Source: Limnohabitans sp. Rim8 (GTDB lineage: Bacteria; Pseudomonadota; Gammaproteobacteria; Burkholderiales; Burkholderiaceae_C). Taken from it: 64,000 bases of DNA. Of this stretch, positions 56,493 to 64,000 are shown piece after piece (position 1 is the first letter of the stretch; each line of letters starts with the position of its first letter). The position numbers and the translations under genes were made by a program. A model generated the notes under the pieces. The model searched no databases and had not been told where the DNA came from. It saw only the letters and a program-made list of their open reading frames with translations. Location: assembly GCF_945901735.1 (NCBI RefSeq), contig NZ_CAMDLM010000014.1, positions 23,878-87,877 of the forward strand, written 5' to 3'.

Positions 56493-58022
56493 TTACCTGC
56501 GCCGGCCACTTCCTAGCAAGTTGCCAAGCACGCCGCGCACGATTTCCCTGCCAATGGCCGAGCCCACCGTGCGCACGGCACTTTTGACCACCAACTGGGC
56601 CACCCCATCGCGTTGCCCACCGCGCGGGCCTGAGCTGCCAAACAGCATGTCAGACAGCCCACCCATCAGGCCACCGCCGGCCGGTTCGGTCGAAGTTGCA
56701 GTTTGCCCTGGCAAAGGGTGGGCGGTTGGAGCTTGACCGGCAGCAGTGGCCTGGCCCTTGATTTTTTCGTAAGCCGACTCCCGGTCCAGGGCTTGTTCGT
56801 AAACGCCGGCCACCAAAGAGCCCTGAATCAACGACTGGCGCTGGGCGGGCGTGATGGGGCCGAGTTGGCTGCCCGGGGGCAGCACAAAGACCCGCTCGGT
56901 CTCGCAAGGGCGGCCCTTGGCGTCCAGAAAGCTCACCAGGGCCTCGCCTACGGCCAGCTCGGTGATGGCGGCCTCGATGTCCAGTCCTGCCTTGGGGCGC
57001 ATGGTTTGGGCGGTGGATTTCACGGCTTTTTGATCACGCGGGGTGTACGCGCGCAGGGCATGCTGCACCCGGTTGCCCAACTGGCCCAGCACGCTGTCGG
57101 GGATGTCCAGCGGGTTTTGCGTGACGAAGTACACCCCAACGCCTTTGGAGCGCACCAGACGCACCACCAGTTCGATGCGCTCGACCAAGACCGCAGGCGC
57201 GTCCTTGAATAGCAAATGCGCCTCGTCAAAAAAGAACACCAGCTTGGGCTTATCCGGGTCGCCGATCTCGGGCAGAACCTCGAACAACTCCGACAGCATC
57301 CACAGCAAAAAGGTGGCGTAAAGGCGCGGCGAATTCATCAGCTTGTCGGCCGCAAGGATGTTCACCACCCCCAGGCCTTGCGCGTCGGTCTGCATGAAGT
57401 CTTCGATGTTGAGCATGGGCTCGCCAAAGAACTGGTCGCCGCCCTGGGTCTCGATTTGCACCAAGCCGCGCTGGATGGCGCCGACGCTGGCGGCGCTGAT
57501 GTTGCCGTATTCGGTGGTGAACTGTTTGGCGTTGTCCCCTACGTACTGCAGCATGGCCCGCAGGTCTTTCATGTCCAGCAGCAGCAAGCCGTTGTCGTCG
57601 GCGATCTTGAACACCAGGTTCAGCACCCCGGCTTGCGTTTCGTTCAGGCCCAACATGCGGGTCAGCAGCAAGGGGCCCATGTCCGACAGGGTGGCGCGCA
57701 CCGGGTGGCCTTGTTCGCCAAAAACGTCCCACAACGTGGTGGGGCAGGCCAAGGGCTCCGGCAGCGATAGCCCCCGGTCTTTCAGCACAGCGGCCAGCTT
57801 GTCGCCGATCTTGCCCGCTTGGCTGACCCCGGTCAGGTCACCTTTGACGTCGGCCATGAAGACCGGCACGCCCATCCGCGAAAAGTTTTCGGCCAGGGTT
57901 TGCAAGGTCACGGTTTTGCCGGTGCCAGTGGCCCCGGTGATCAAGCCATGGCGGTTGGCCAGACCCGGCAGCAGGTGACACTGTGCTTGGGCATTTTGAG
58001 CAATCAACATGGGTTCAGCCAT
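56493..58022 (-). CDS. HerA-like ATPase, DUF853 (YjgR) family
   Basis: This 509-residue protein resembles E. coli YjgR, a DUF853 ATPase of the HerA/FtsK superfamily with unknown function. Walker A GATGTGKT is at 30-37 and Walker [11 protein letters not shown] follows mid-protein; [32 protein letters not shown] is a family signature. The C-terminal 90 residues are Gly/Pro/Ala-rich. I start at ATG 58022 (MAEPMLIAQ), preceded by GGAGGAGA, rather than at an earlier in-frame codon. No NurA-type nuclease is adjacent, so a HerA-NurA repair pair is not implied. It diverges from yebC. Confidence 0.87.
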   Translation of the reverse strand: MAEPMLIAQNAQAQCHLLPGLANRHGLITGATGTGKTVTLQTLAENFSRMGVPVFMADVKGDLTGVSQAGKIGDKLAAVLKDRGLSLPEPLACPTTLWDVFGEQGHPVRATLSDMGPLLLTRMLGLNETQAGVLNLVFKIADDNGLLLLDMKDLRAMLQYVGDNAKQFTTEYGNISAASVGAIQRGLVQIETQGGDQFFGEPMLNIEDFMQTDAQGLGVVNILAADKLMNSPRLYATFLLWMLSELFEVLPEIGDPDKPKLVFFFDEAHLLFKDAPAVLVERIELVVRLVRSKGVGVYFVTQNPLDIPDSVLGQLGNRVQHALRAYTPRDQKAVKSTAQTMRPKAGLDIEAAITELAVGEALVSFLDAKGRPCETERVFVLPPGSQLGPITPAQRQSLIQGSLVAGVYEQALDRESAYEKIKGQATAAGQAPTAHPLPGQTATSTEPAGGGLMGGLSDMLFGSSGPRGGQRDGVAQLVVKSAVRTVGSAIGREIVRGVLGNLLGSGRRR

Positions 58023-58093
58023 CGGAAATCTCCTCCCTGGAGTGAAAAGTAAAATCAAGCCTCTAGATTAAATCAACATTCGAGGAATTTCCT

Positions 58094-58819
58094 ATGGCTG
58101 GCCACAGTAAATGGGCAAATATTCAGCACCGCAAGGGGCGGCAAGACGAAAAGCGCCAACGGATCTGGACTCGCGTGGTGCGTGAAATCATGGTCGCGGC
58201 CCGCACGGGCGGCGGCGACGTCAGCGCCAATCCCCGCCTGCGCCTGGCCATCGAAAAGGCCAAAGCGGCCAATATGCCGGCCGATACCATCAAGCGCAAC
58301 GTCGACAAAGCCACCGGCAATCTGGAGGGGGTGACGTACGAGGAAATCCGATACGAGGGCTACGGCATCGGCGGCGCGGCCATCATCGTGGACACCATGA
58401 CCGACAACCGGGTGCGCACCGTGGCCGAAATGCGCCATGCGCTGAGCAAGCACGGCGGCAACCTGGGCACCGAGGGCTCGGTGGCGTTCCAATTCAAACA
58501 CTGCGGCCAACTGATTTTTGCACCCGGCACTTCGGAGGATCAGGTCATGGAAGTGGCTTTGGAAGCGGGTGCCGAAGACGTGCTCACCGACCCGGAAGGC
58601 GCGATCGAGGTCGTGACCTTGCCCGCTGATTTTGAGGCTGTGAAAAACGCGTTGGAGGCCGCTGGACTGGTGGCCGAGATCTCCGAAGTCACCTGGCGTT
58701 CTGAAAATTCAGTGTCTTTGTCCGGCGATGAGGCGGCCAAAATGCAAAAATTATTGGATATATTGGAAGACTTGGACGATGTACAAAATGTATTCCACAA
58801 CGCTGAATTTGAAGATTAA
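58094..58819 (+). CDS. yebC: YebC/PmpR family regulatory protein
   Basis: YebC-family proteins act as transcription regulators or, as shown for some members, help ribosomes through proline-rich stretches. The 241-residue protein starts [18 protein letters not shown], nearly invariant in the family, and has the [14 protein letters not shown] and FNRNLGKHGG-like [18 protein letters not shown] segments. The length is normal. It precedes purD by nine bases. Confidence 0.95.
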   Translation: MAGHSKWANIQHRKGRQDEKRQRIWTRVVREIMVAARTGGGDVSANPRLRLAIEKAKAANMPADTIKRNVDKATGNLEGVTYEEIRYEGYGIGGAAIIVDTMTDNRVRTVAEMRHALSKHGGNLGTEGSVAFQFKHCGQLIFAPGTSEDQVMEVALEAGAEDVLTDPEGAIEVVTLPADFEAVKNALEAAGLVAEISEVTWRSENSVSLSGDEAAKMQKLLDILEDLDDVQNVFHNAEFED

Positions 58820-58828
58820 GGAAGTTGG

Positions 58829-60109
58829 ATGAAAGTATTGATCGTCGGCAATGGTGGTCGTGAGCACGCCATGGCCTGGAAATTGGCGCAATCACCCAAA
58901 CTTCAGCAGGTTTATGTGGCACCAGGCAACGGGGGCACAGCCCAAGACAAAAACCTCGTCAATGTGCCGATCACCGACTTGGCGCTGCTGCGCCAGTGGG
59001 CCTTGGAGCATGGCATCGGTCTGACTTTGGTGGGGCCAGAGGCGCCCTTGGCAGCGGGCATTGTGGACGACTTTCGCGCCCATGGCTTGCGGATTTTCGG
59101 CCCCACCCGGGTCGCCGCTCAGTTGGAAAGTTCCAAGGCTTTTTCCAAGGCATTCATGCAGCGCCACGGCATCCCCACGGCCGCATTTGAGACCTTCACC
59201 GAGGCTGCCCTGGCACATGCCTACGTGGACCGCCAAGGCGCACCTATCGTGGTCAAGGCCGACGGCCTGGCGGCGGGCAAAGGCGTGGTGGTGGCCATGA
59301 CGCTGGCCGAGGCCCATGAGGCGATCGACTTCATGCTGCTGGACAACAGCTTGGGCGTGGCGCACAACGCTGGCGGCGCGCGCGTGGTGATTGAGGAATT
59401 TTTGCAGGGCGAAGAAGCCAGCTTCATGGTGCTGTGCGATGGCAAGAACGTGGCGGCCCTGGCCACCAGTCAAGACCACAAACGACTGCAAGACGGCGAC
59501 GAAGGCCCCAACACGGGCGGCATGGGGGCGTATTCACCCGCCCCCGTGGTCACGGCCGAGGTACACGCCCGCGCCATGCGCGAGGTCATCTTGCCCACCA
59601 TCCGGGGCATGGAACAAGACGGCATCACCTACACCGGCTTCTTGTACGCAGGTCTGATGATCGACCCGCAGGGCCGCATCAAGACCCTGGAATTCAACTG
59701 TCGTATGGGCGACCCCGAAACCCAACCCATCCTGATGCGCCTGAAGTCTGATTTTTTGGAGGTGCTGTTGGCGGCGACCGGCGAGGCTCTGAATCATTTG
59801 GAAATGGAATGGGACCGGCGCGTGGCTTTGGGCGTGGTCATGGCTGCAGCGGGTTACCCACTCAACCCGCGCAAGGGCGATGTCATCACCGGCCTGCCCA
59901 AGGACCAGAACGATGCCATGGTGTTCCATGCGGGCACCATCGAAAAAGACGGTCAAATCCTGACCTCTGGCGGGCGTGTGCTGTGCGTCACGGCGCTGGC
60001 TGATTCGGTTAAACAGGCCCAGCAAAAGGCCTACCAAACCGCCAGCCTGATAGCCTTTGACGGCATGCAGATGCGCCAGGACATCGGTTACCGCGCCATC
60101 AAAAACTGA
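58829..60109 (+). CDS. purD: Phosphoribosylamine-glycine ligase
   Basis: PurD makes glycinamide ribonucleotide in purine synthesis. The 426-residue ATP-grasp protein has the N-terminal VLIVGNGGREHAMAWKL, VVKADGLAAGKGVVVA (ATP-binding) and the EFNCRMGDPETQ motif. The length is typical. It is followed 15 bases later by an acyltransferase gene and then hemF. Confidence 0.97.
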   Translation: MKVLIVGNGGREHAMAWKLAQSPKLQQVYVAPGNGGTAQDKNLVNVPITDLALLRQWALEHGIGLTLVGPEAPLAAGIVDDFRAHGLRIFGPTRVAAQLESSKAFSKAFMQRHGIPTAAFETFTEAALAHAYVDRQGAPIVVKADGLAAGKGVVVAMTLAEAHEAIDFMLLDNSLGVAHNAGGARVVIEEFLQGEEASFMVLCDGKNVAALATSQDHKRLQDGDEGPNTGGMGAYSPAPVVTAEVHARAMREVILPTIRGMEQDGITYTGFLYAGLMIDPQGRIKTLEFNCRMGDPETQPILMRLKSDFLEVLLAATGEALNHLEMEWDRRVALGVVMAAAGYPLNPRKGDVITGLPKDQNDAMVFHAGTIEKDGQILTSGGRVLCVTALADSVKQAQQKAYQTASLIAFDGMQMRQDIGYRAIKN

Positions 60110-60124
60110 AGCCACACTTCCACC

Positions 60125-60778
60125 ATGCGCAGTCCGCCCGACCACCCCGTGACCTTCAAGGGCTCCCCCTTGGCCCGATGGGTTTTGAAACTGCTGGGTT
60201 GGCATGTGGACTTTGGGGGGTTTCCGACCCGTCAGGGCGTGGCTGTTTTCTATCCGCACACCAGCAATTGGGATTTTCCGATCGGCATGCTGGCCAAATG
60301 GGCACTGGGCGTTCCGGTGCATTTTTGGGGCAAGGCCTCGTTGTTCAAGTTTCCATTGGTCGGAGCCTGGCTTCGGTGGTTGGGCGGCATCCCGATTGAC
60401 CGCAGCTCGTCAAAGGGCGTGGTCGGTCAGATGGTGCATGTTTTTGAGCAGCACAAGCAAAACGACCAATTTCTCTGGCTTGGGTTGGCGCCCGAGGGCA
60501 CACGCAGCCATACACCGGGCTGGCGCAGCGGTTTTTACCAACTGGCCCTCGGGGCGCAAGTGCCCTTGGCCTTGGTCAAGCTGGACTGGGGGCGGCGCCG
60601 TTTCGGTGTGGTCGATTTTTACGATCTGACGGGCCATGTCGAGCAAGATTACGCTCACATGGCCCAAGTCTATGCAGGGGTGACGGGCTTGCATGTGCAC
60701 CAGATGGGGCCCATCATCCCGTGGCGCCCTGTTCAGGCCGTTCAGCCGTCCCCGCCAGAGACCACGACCCTTTCCTGA
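60125..60778 (+). CDS. Lysophospholipid acyltransferase family protein (PlsC-like)
   Basis: The 217-residue protein is a PlsC-type acyltransferase, probably acting on lysophospholipid or glycerol-3-phosphate at the inner membrane. It has the catalytic HX4D box (HTSNWD), a GIPIDR motif and the APEGTRS motif that binds the phosphate head group. A hydrophobic stretch before the HX4D box may anchor it. Its exact acyl acceptor is unknown. It lies between purD and hemF, probably cotranscribed; the C-terminus is Pro/Ser/Thr-rich. Confidence 0.85.
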   Translation: MRSPPDHPVTFKGSPLARWVLKLLGWHVDFGGFPTRQGVAVFYPHTSNWDFPIGMLAKWALGVPVHFWGKASLFKFPLVGAWLRWLGGIPIDRSSSKGVVGQMVHVFEQHKQNDQFLWLGLAPEGTRSHTPGWRSGFYQLALGAQVPLALVKLDWGRRRFGVVDFYDLTGHVEQDYAHMAQVYAGVTGLHVHQMGPIIPWRPVQAVQPSPPETTTLS

Positions 60779-60802
60779 AACCCTACAACGTCTGTCTCCA
60801 CC

Positions 60803-61723
60803 ATGAGCACCAGTTTCGAACTCGGCACCGTCAAAAACTACCTGCTGGGCCTGCAGGCCCGCATCACCGGGGCCTTGACGGACTTGGATGGCACCCCTTT
60901 CTTGACCGATGTTTGGCAAAAAGAGCCCGGTGAAAAACTTCAGGGCAATGGCATCACCCAGATTTTGGAGGGCGGACCGGTGTTCGAGCGGGCCGGGTGT
61001 GGTTTTTCGCATGTGACCGGGTCGCAGTTGCCGCCCTCGGCCACCCAGCACCGCCCCGAGCTGACGGGATCGGCTTTTGAAGCCATGGGCATGTCCCTGG
61101 TGTTCCACCCGCGCAACCCCTATGTGCCCACAGTGCACATGAACGTGCGCATGATCGCGGCCAAACCTGAGGGCAGGGCGCCCGTGGCCTGGTTTGGCGG
61201 TGGCATGGACCTGACACCTTACTACGGCTTTGACGAAGACGCGGTGCATTTTCACCAGACTTGCAAGGACGCGTTGAGCCCGTTTGGCGAGGGTTTACAT
61301 CCTCGCTTCAAGACCTGGTGTGATGACTATTTTTGCAACAAGCACCGCCATGAGCAACGCGGTGTGGGCGGCATTTTCTTTGACGACTTTTCCGAGCTGG
61401 GCATGGCGCAGAGCTTTGCCATGCTGCAAAGCGTGGGTGATTCACTGCTGACGGCCTACATGCCGATCGTGCTTCGCCGCAAAGACATGCCTTATGGCGC
61501 GGGTGAGCGCGACTTTCAGCTCTACCGCCGGGGCCGCTATGTCGAGTTCAACCTGGTCTGGGATCGGGGCACGCATTTCGGTTTGCAATCGGGCGGACGC
61601 ACCGAATCGATCTTGCTGTCCATGCCGCCTGAAGTTCGCTGGTCTTATCAGCGCCAGGATCCGCCGGGATCGCCCGAATCGCGCTTGCTCAGTCATTTTC
61701 TGGTTCCCAAGGACTGGGTTTGA
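60803..61723 (+). CDS. hemF: Oxygen-dependent coproporphyrinogen III oxidase
   Basis: HemF converts coproporphyrinogen III to protoporphyrinogen IX with oxygen, in heme synthesis. The 306-residue protein has the family segments [42 protein letters not shown] and [26 protein letters not shown]. The aerobic enzyme implies an oxygen-using lifestyle. Its TGA overlaps the TTG start of nadD. Confidence 0.97.
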   Translation: MSTSFELGTVKNYLLGLQARITGALTDLDGTPFLTDVWQKEPGEKLQGNGITQILEGGPVFERAGCGFSHVTGSQLPPSATQHRPELTGSAFEAMGMSLVFHPRNPYVPTVHMNVRMIAAKPEGRAPVAWFGGGMDLTPYYGFDEDAVHFHQTCKDALSPFGEGLHPRFKTWCDDYFCNKHRHEQRGVGGIFFDDFSELGMAQSFAMLQSVGDSLLTAYMPIVLRRKDMPYGAGERDFQLYRRGRYVEFNLVWDRGTHFGLQSGGRTESILLSMPPEVRWSYQRQDPPGSPESRLLSHFLVPKDWV

Positions 61724-62379
61724 ACCTGCCGACTGCGCTGCCGAACGCCAAGGCTGGCATACAGCGTCTGGGTGTTTTTGGTGGGGCTTTTGATCCACCG
61801 CACCTGGCGCATGTGGCCTTGGTGGAGGCGGCCATCGTGCAGTTGCAACTCCAGCAAGTGCGTGTGTTGCCCACGGGCGATGCTTGGCACAAACCGCGTC
61901 AGTTGTCTGATGCCGCCAACCGCGTGGCCATGACCCGACTGGCCTTTGCGGATTTGCCATCCGTGGTGGTGGACGAGCGCGAAATAGGCCGATCCGGTCC
62001 CAGCTACACGGTGGACACCTTGCATGAACTGCATGCCGAATACCCGCAGGCGCAGCTGTTCTTGCTCATTGGTGAAGACCAGCGGCGGTCCTTGACCTCC
62101 TGGCACCAAATCGGTGAAATCGGGCGCATCGCTATAATCTGCGCCGCAGGCCGTGAGTTGGCCGTGCGTGCTTGGAACGAAGAACCAGGCACGGCACCCA
62201 CAAGCCCCCCCCTTTCTGACACGCTTCAAGCGCGCATTCGCACTCTGGACATGCCGCTGATGCCCCACAGTGCCACGGACATCCGTATGCTGGCGGCCAC
62301 AGAGCAGGCCCTGACAGGCTTGGTTCCCCCCGCTGTAGAGCGCTATATTCATGAACACCACCTTTACAGGCCCCATTGA
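61720..62379 (+). CDS. nadD: Nicotinate-nucleotide adenylyltransferase
   Basis: NadD makes nicotinate adenine dinucleotide from NaMN and ATP for NAD synthesis. The 219-residue protein has the nucleotidyltransferase motif [14 protein letters not shown], the [13 protein letters not shown] and the SATDIR segment corresponding to ISxTxIR. The TTG at 61720 overlaps the hemF stop, so translation is probably coupled. The stop overlaps the rsfS start. Confidence 0.93.
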   Translation: MNLPTALPNAKAGIQRLGVFGGAFDPPHLAHVALVEAAIVQLQLQQVRVLPTGDAWHKPRQLSDAANRVAMTRLAFADLPSVVVDEREIGRSGPSYTVDTLHELHAEYPQAQLFLLIGEDQRRSLTSWHQIGEIGRIAIICAAGRELAVRAWNEEPGTAPTSPPLSDTLQARIRTLDMPLMPHSATDIRMLAATEQALTGLVPPAVERYIHEHHLYRPH

Positions 62380-63161
62380 TGACCGATAACGCAGCCAAAA
62401 AAGACATTCAAAAACTCCAACGAACCATTGTGGACGCACTCGAGGACGTCAAGGCCCAAGAGATCCAGGTGTTTGACACCGAGCACCTTTCCTCCTTGTT
62501 TGAGCGGGTCATCATTGCCTCGGGTACCTCCAACCGCCAGACCAAAGCTTTGGCCGCCAGCGTGCGTGACAAAGTGCGAAACGCCGGCTTTGGCAAACCC
62601 CGTATGGAGGGCGAAGACAACGGCGAGTGGATCATTGTCGATTGCGGCCCAGCCGTGGTGCACGTCATGCAGCCCACCATTCGCACCTACTACAACCTGG
62701 AAGAAATCTGGGGCGGAACACCGGTGCGTCTGAAGTTTGGTGCACCCAAGCCCGAGGCGACCGCCGAAGTCAAAGGCCATATCAAGAATTCTGTGGCCAA
62801 AAAAGCCGCCAGCAAAACTACCACGGCCAAGCCTGGTGCGAAAGCCAAGCCCGCCTTGAAGGCCCCGGCCAAATCCGGCAAGCCTGCCGCCAAAGCAGCG
62901 CCCAAACCAGCTGGCAAAACAGCAGCAAAAACGGCCACCAAAACCACGGCCAAGACAGCAGTCAAATCGGCCTCCAAAACGACCGCCAAGCCCGTGTCCA
63001 AAACAGCCACCCAATCCGCGGCCAAACCCAGCAGCTCCAGCAGCAAACCCACCCTGAAAACGGTGGGCAAGCCTGCGGCGAAGTCTGCCGCCAAGCCTGC
63101 TGCCAAAAAGTCATCGGTCCGCAAGCCGGTGCAAGCGGCCAGCCGCCGCAAAGCCGATTGA
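62379..63161 (+). CDS. rsfS: Ribosomal silencing factor RsfS with a long lysine/alanine-rich tail
   Basis: RsfS binds L14 and blocks subunit joining in stationary phase. Residues 1-112 carry the full RsfS domain (KAQEIQVFDTEHL, FERVIIASGTSNRQTKALA, EWIIVDCGPAVVHVMQP, RTYYNLEEIWGG). Typical RsfS proteins are about 105-120 residues; this one has 260. Residues 121-260 form a Lys/Ala/Pro/Thr/Ser-rich, low-complexity tail with repeated KPAAK and KTTAK units, resembling histone H1. The ATG at 62379 overlaps the nadD stop. The tail could strengthen RNA binding or ribosome tethering. Confidence 0.93.
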   Translation: MTDNAAKKDIQKLQRTIVDALEDVKAQEIQVFDTEHLSSLFERVIIASGTSNRQTKALAASVRDKVRNAGFGKPRMEGEDNGEWIIVDCGPAVVHVMQPTIRTYYNLEEIWGGTPVRLKFGAPKPEATAEVKGHIKNSVAKKAASKTTTAKPGAKAKPALKAPAKSGKPAAKAAPKPAGKTAAKTATKTTAKTAVKSASKTTAKPVSKTATQSAAKPSSSSSKPTLKTVGKPAAKSAAKPAAKKSSVRKPVQAASRRKAD

Positions 63162-63167
63162 TCCTGC

Positions 63168-63635
63168 ATGAAGCTGCTGATCGTTGCGGTCGGCCTGCGC
63201 GTGCCTGAATGGGCGCAGACCGCTTGGGACGATTACGCTAAACGGTTTCCGCCTGAGCTCAAGGTCGAGCTCAAGGCCGTGAAAACCGAGCCCCGGGGCT
63301 CCAAAACGCTGCCCAACCTCTACGCGGCCGAGCGTCAGCGGATCGAAGCGGCTATTCCCCGCGGCACCCGCACCGTGGTGCTCGACGAGCGGGGCACCTC
63401 CTTGACCACCCAAGCCCTGGCCACAAGGCTGACCAACTGGCAGCTCGGAGGCGACGATGTGGCCCTGGTGATTGGCGGCCCGGATGGACTCGATCCCGAA
63501 TTTCGTCAAACGGCACACGAGCGCATCCGCTTGTCTGACCTGACCTTGCCCCACGCCATGGCCCGGGTGCTGCTCATCGAGCAGCTTTACCGCGCCTGGT
63601 CCATCAACGCCAGCCACCCTTACCACCGCGAATAG
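63168..63635 (+). CDS. rlmH: 23S rRNA (pseudouridine1915-N3)-methyltransferase RlmH
   Basis: RlmH methylates pseudouridine 1915 in helix 69 of assembled 70S ribosomes. The 155-residue SPOUT enzyme has [38 protein letters not shown]-like [11 protein letters not shown] and the conserved C-terminus [15 protein letters not shown]. It follows rsfS by six bases, the usual order. It is the last complete host gene in the window. Confidence 0.97.
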   Translation: MKLLIVAVGLRVPEWAQTAWDDYAKRFPPELKVELKAVKTEPRGSKTLPNLYAAERQRIEAAIPRGTRTVVLDERGTSLTTQALATRLTNWQLGGDDVALVIGGPDGLDPEFRQTAHERIRLSDLTLPHAMARVLLIEQLYRAWSINASHPYHRE

Positions 63636-63657
63636 GGGGATGCTGCTAAAAATTTGG

Positions 63658-63673
63658 ACTACCTGGAGGTAGT
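63658..63673 (+). promoter_or_regulatory. Palindrome containing the ribosome-binding site of the IS remnant
   Basis: ACTACCT (63658-63664) and AGGTAGT (63667-63673) are perfect 7-bp arms around GG, and they enclose the GGAGG before ATG 63676. The structure could hide the ribosome-binding site. Confidence 0.45.
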
Positions 63674-63675
63674 TC

Positions 63676-63852
63676 ATGTATTCATACGAAGATCGAATCA
63701 AGGCTGTCCGGCTTTATCTGAAGCTAGGCAAGCGTCTGGGAGTCACCATCCGTCAGTTGGGTTATCCGACAAAGAACACGTTCATCCAGAGCGTTGACGC
63801 CTACATTCGCTGGTATTAAGAGAAGCGAATCAAAGTGTCATTGGGGTCACTC
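63676..63852 (+). pseudogene. Broken IS3-family transposase (OrfA start fused to OrfB end)
   Basis: Translation from ATG 63676 gives 47 residues and stops at TAA 63817. The first 35 codons read as the OrfA helix-turn-helix N-terminus and the next 12 as the OrfB C-terminus. After the TAA the same frame resumes EKRIKVSLGSL, typical of the OrfB end, until 63849, showing that the stop replaced a coding codon. The function is lost: the DDE core is absent. The join lies near 63775-63783. Confidence 0.75.
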
Positions 63853-64000
63853 TGAGTCGCCCCGGATTTTGAGGAGGCTCCACACTTTGAGAAGATGGAG
63901 CCATGAGCAAGAAATCAAACCGTTTTTCACCCGAGGTGCGCGAACGCGCTGTCCGCATGGTGCTCGAACACCGAGGCGAGTACCCCTCCCTTTGGGCCAC
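63853..64000 (+). mobile_element. Left end of a second IS3-family element (3' partial)
   Basis: TGAGTCGCCCCGGATTTTGA at 63853 resembles the terminal inverted repeat of IS3-group elements (TGA...CGCCCCGG). A transposase gene starts 50 bases inside. The rest lies beyond the window. It appears to have inserted into the tail of the preceding remnant. Confidence 0.75.
63903..64000 (+). CDS. IS3-family transposase OrfA (3' partial)
   Basis: The 32 visible codons from ATG 63903 read [20 protein letters not shown] and onwards to EYPSLWA, the classic OrfA N-terminus that forms a helix-turn-helix for binding IS ends. GGAGCC stands just before the ATG. The frame is open to the last base of the window. 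Its completeness cannot be judged. Confidence 0.85.
   Translation, partial: MSKKSNRFSPEVRERAVRMVLEHRGEYPSLWA

Larger units (their letters stand above)
63641..63852 (+). mobile_element. IS3-family remnant, internally deleted
   Basis: Just after rlmH, a stretch starting near 63641 carries a short open frame (63676-63819) whose N-terminal part is IS3-family OrfA (MYSYEDRIKAVRLYLKLGKR, then GYPTKN) and whose C-terminal part matches the end of OrfB (SVDAYIRWY). The middle of the element is therefore missing. A stop lies where OrfB usually continues with NEKRIK. The right part runs into a second IS-like end at 63853. Confidence 0.75.

Noticed and set aside
62376..62378. TTG as the start of rsfS
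   Set aside because: An ATG follows immediately at 62379 and fits the family N-terminus and the overlap with the nadD stop.

Overview
The window is a chromosomal segment of a betaproteobacterium, most like Burkholderiales/Comamonadaceae (a Limnohabitans-, Polaromonas- or Rhodoferax-like genome). This is an inference from moderately high GC, gene order (bamA-skp-lpxD-fabZ-lpxA-lpxB-rnhB; priB between rpsF and rpsR; hom-thrC-moeA-moaD-moaE), a monomeric isocitrate dehydrogenase, and a SWIB protein with a lysine-rich tail. Almost the whole window is dense housekeeping genome. No tRNA, rRNA, CRISPR array, prophage or defence island was seen. Mobile DNA appears only in the last 360 bases.

Layout. 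1-5875: outer-membrane and lipid A operon (bamA end, skp, lpxD, fabZ, lpxA, lpxB) with rnhB and a SpoU-type rRNA methyltransferase. 6076-11078: carA, carB and greA. 11145-16700: yhbY diverging from rlmE, ftsH, folP and glmM. 16803-22319: ppsR diverging from ppsA, then a sodium/solute symporter. 22415-25436: rpsF-priB-rpsR-rplI and dnaB. 25454-28355 (minus strand): a PhoH-like ATPase, a bacterioferritin comigratory peroxiredoxin and a Mth938-like protein. 28478-34542: alaA-hom-thrC-moeA-moaD-moaE. 34569-39588: an unknown conserved protein, clpB and a ThDP enzyme. 39687-44497: a histone-like SWIB protein, a 650-base regulatory intergenic region, isocitrate lyase and convergent isocitrate dehydrogenase, the two enzymes that compete for isocitrate. 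44752-52429: thrS-infC-rpmI-rplT-pheS-pheT-ihfA and a DUF1840 gene. 52433-58022: a DUF192 protein, a cold-shock protein with a tail, clpS-clpA and a HerA-like ATPase. 58094-63635: yebC, purD, an acyltransferase, hemF, nadD, rsfS and rlmH. 63641-64000: a deleted IS3-family remnant apparently interrupted by a second IS3-family element.

The most surprising points are these. CarA has Asn where class I glutamine amidotransferases have their catalytic His (GNPE instead of GHPE). Two matched 14-bp palindromes lie upstream of aceA. A perfect dyad lies between ppsR and ppsA. Terminator-like hairpins sit in the greA and thrS leaders. infC appears to start at ATC. An EF-hand-like loop lies in the symporter. 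RsfS carries a histone-H1-like tail. The IS remnant is a deletion fusion of orfA and orfB. I found no clearly new multi-gene system.
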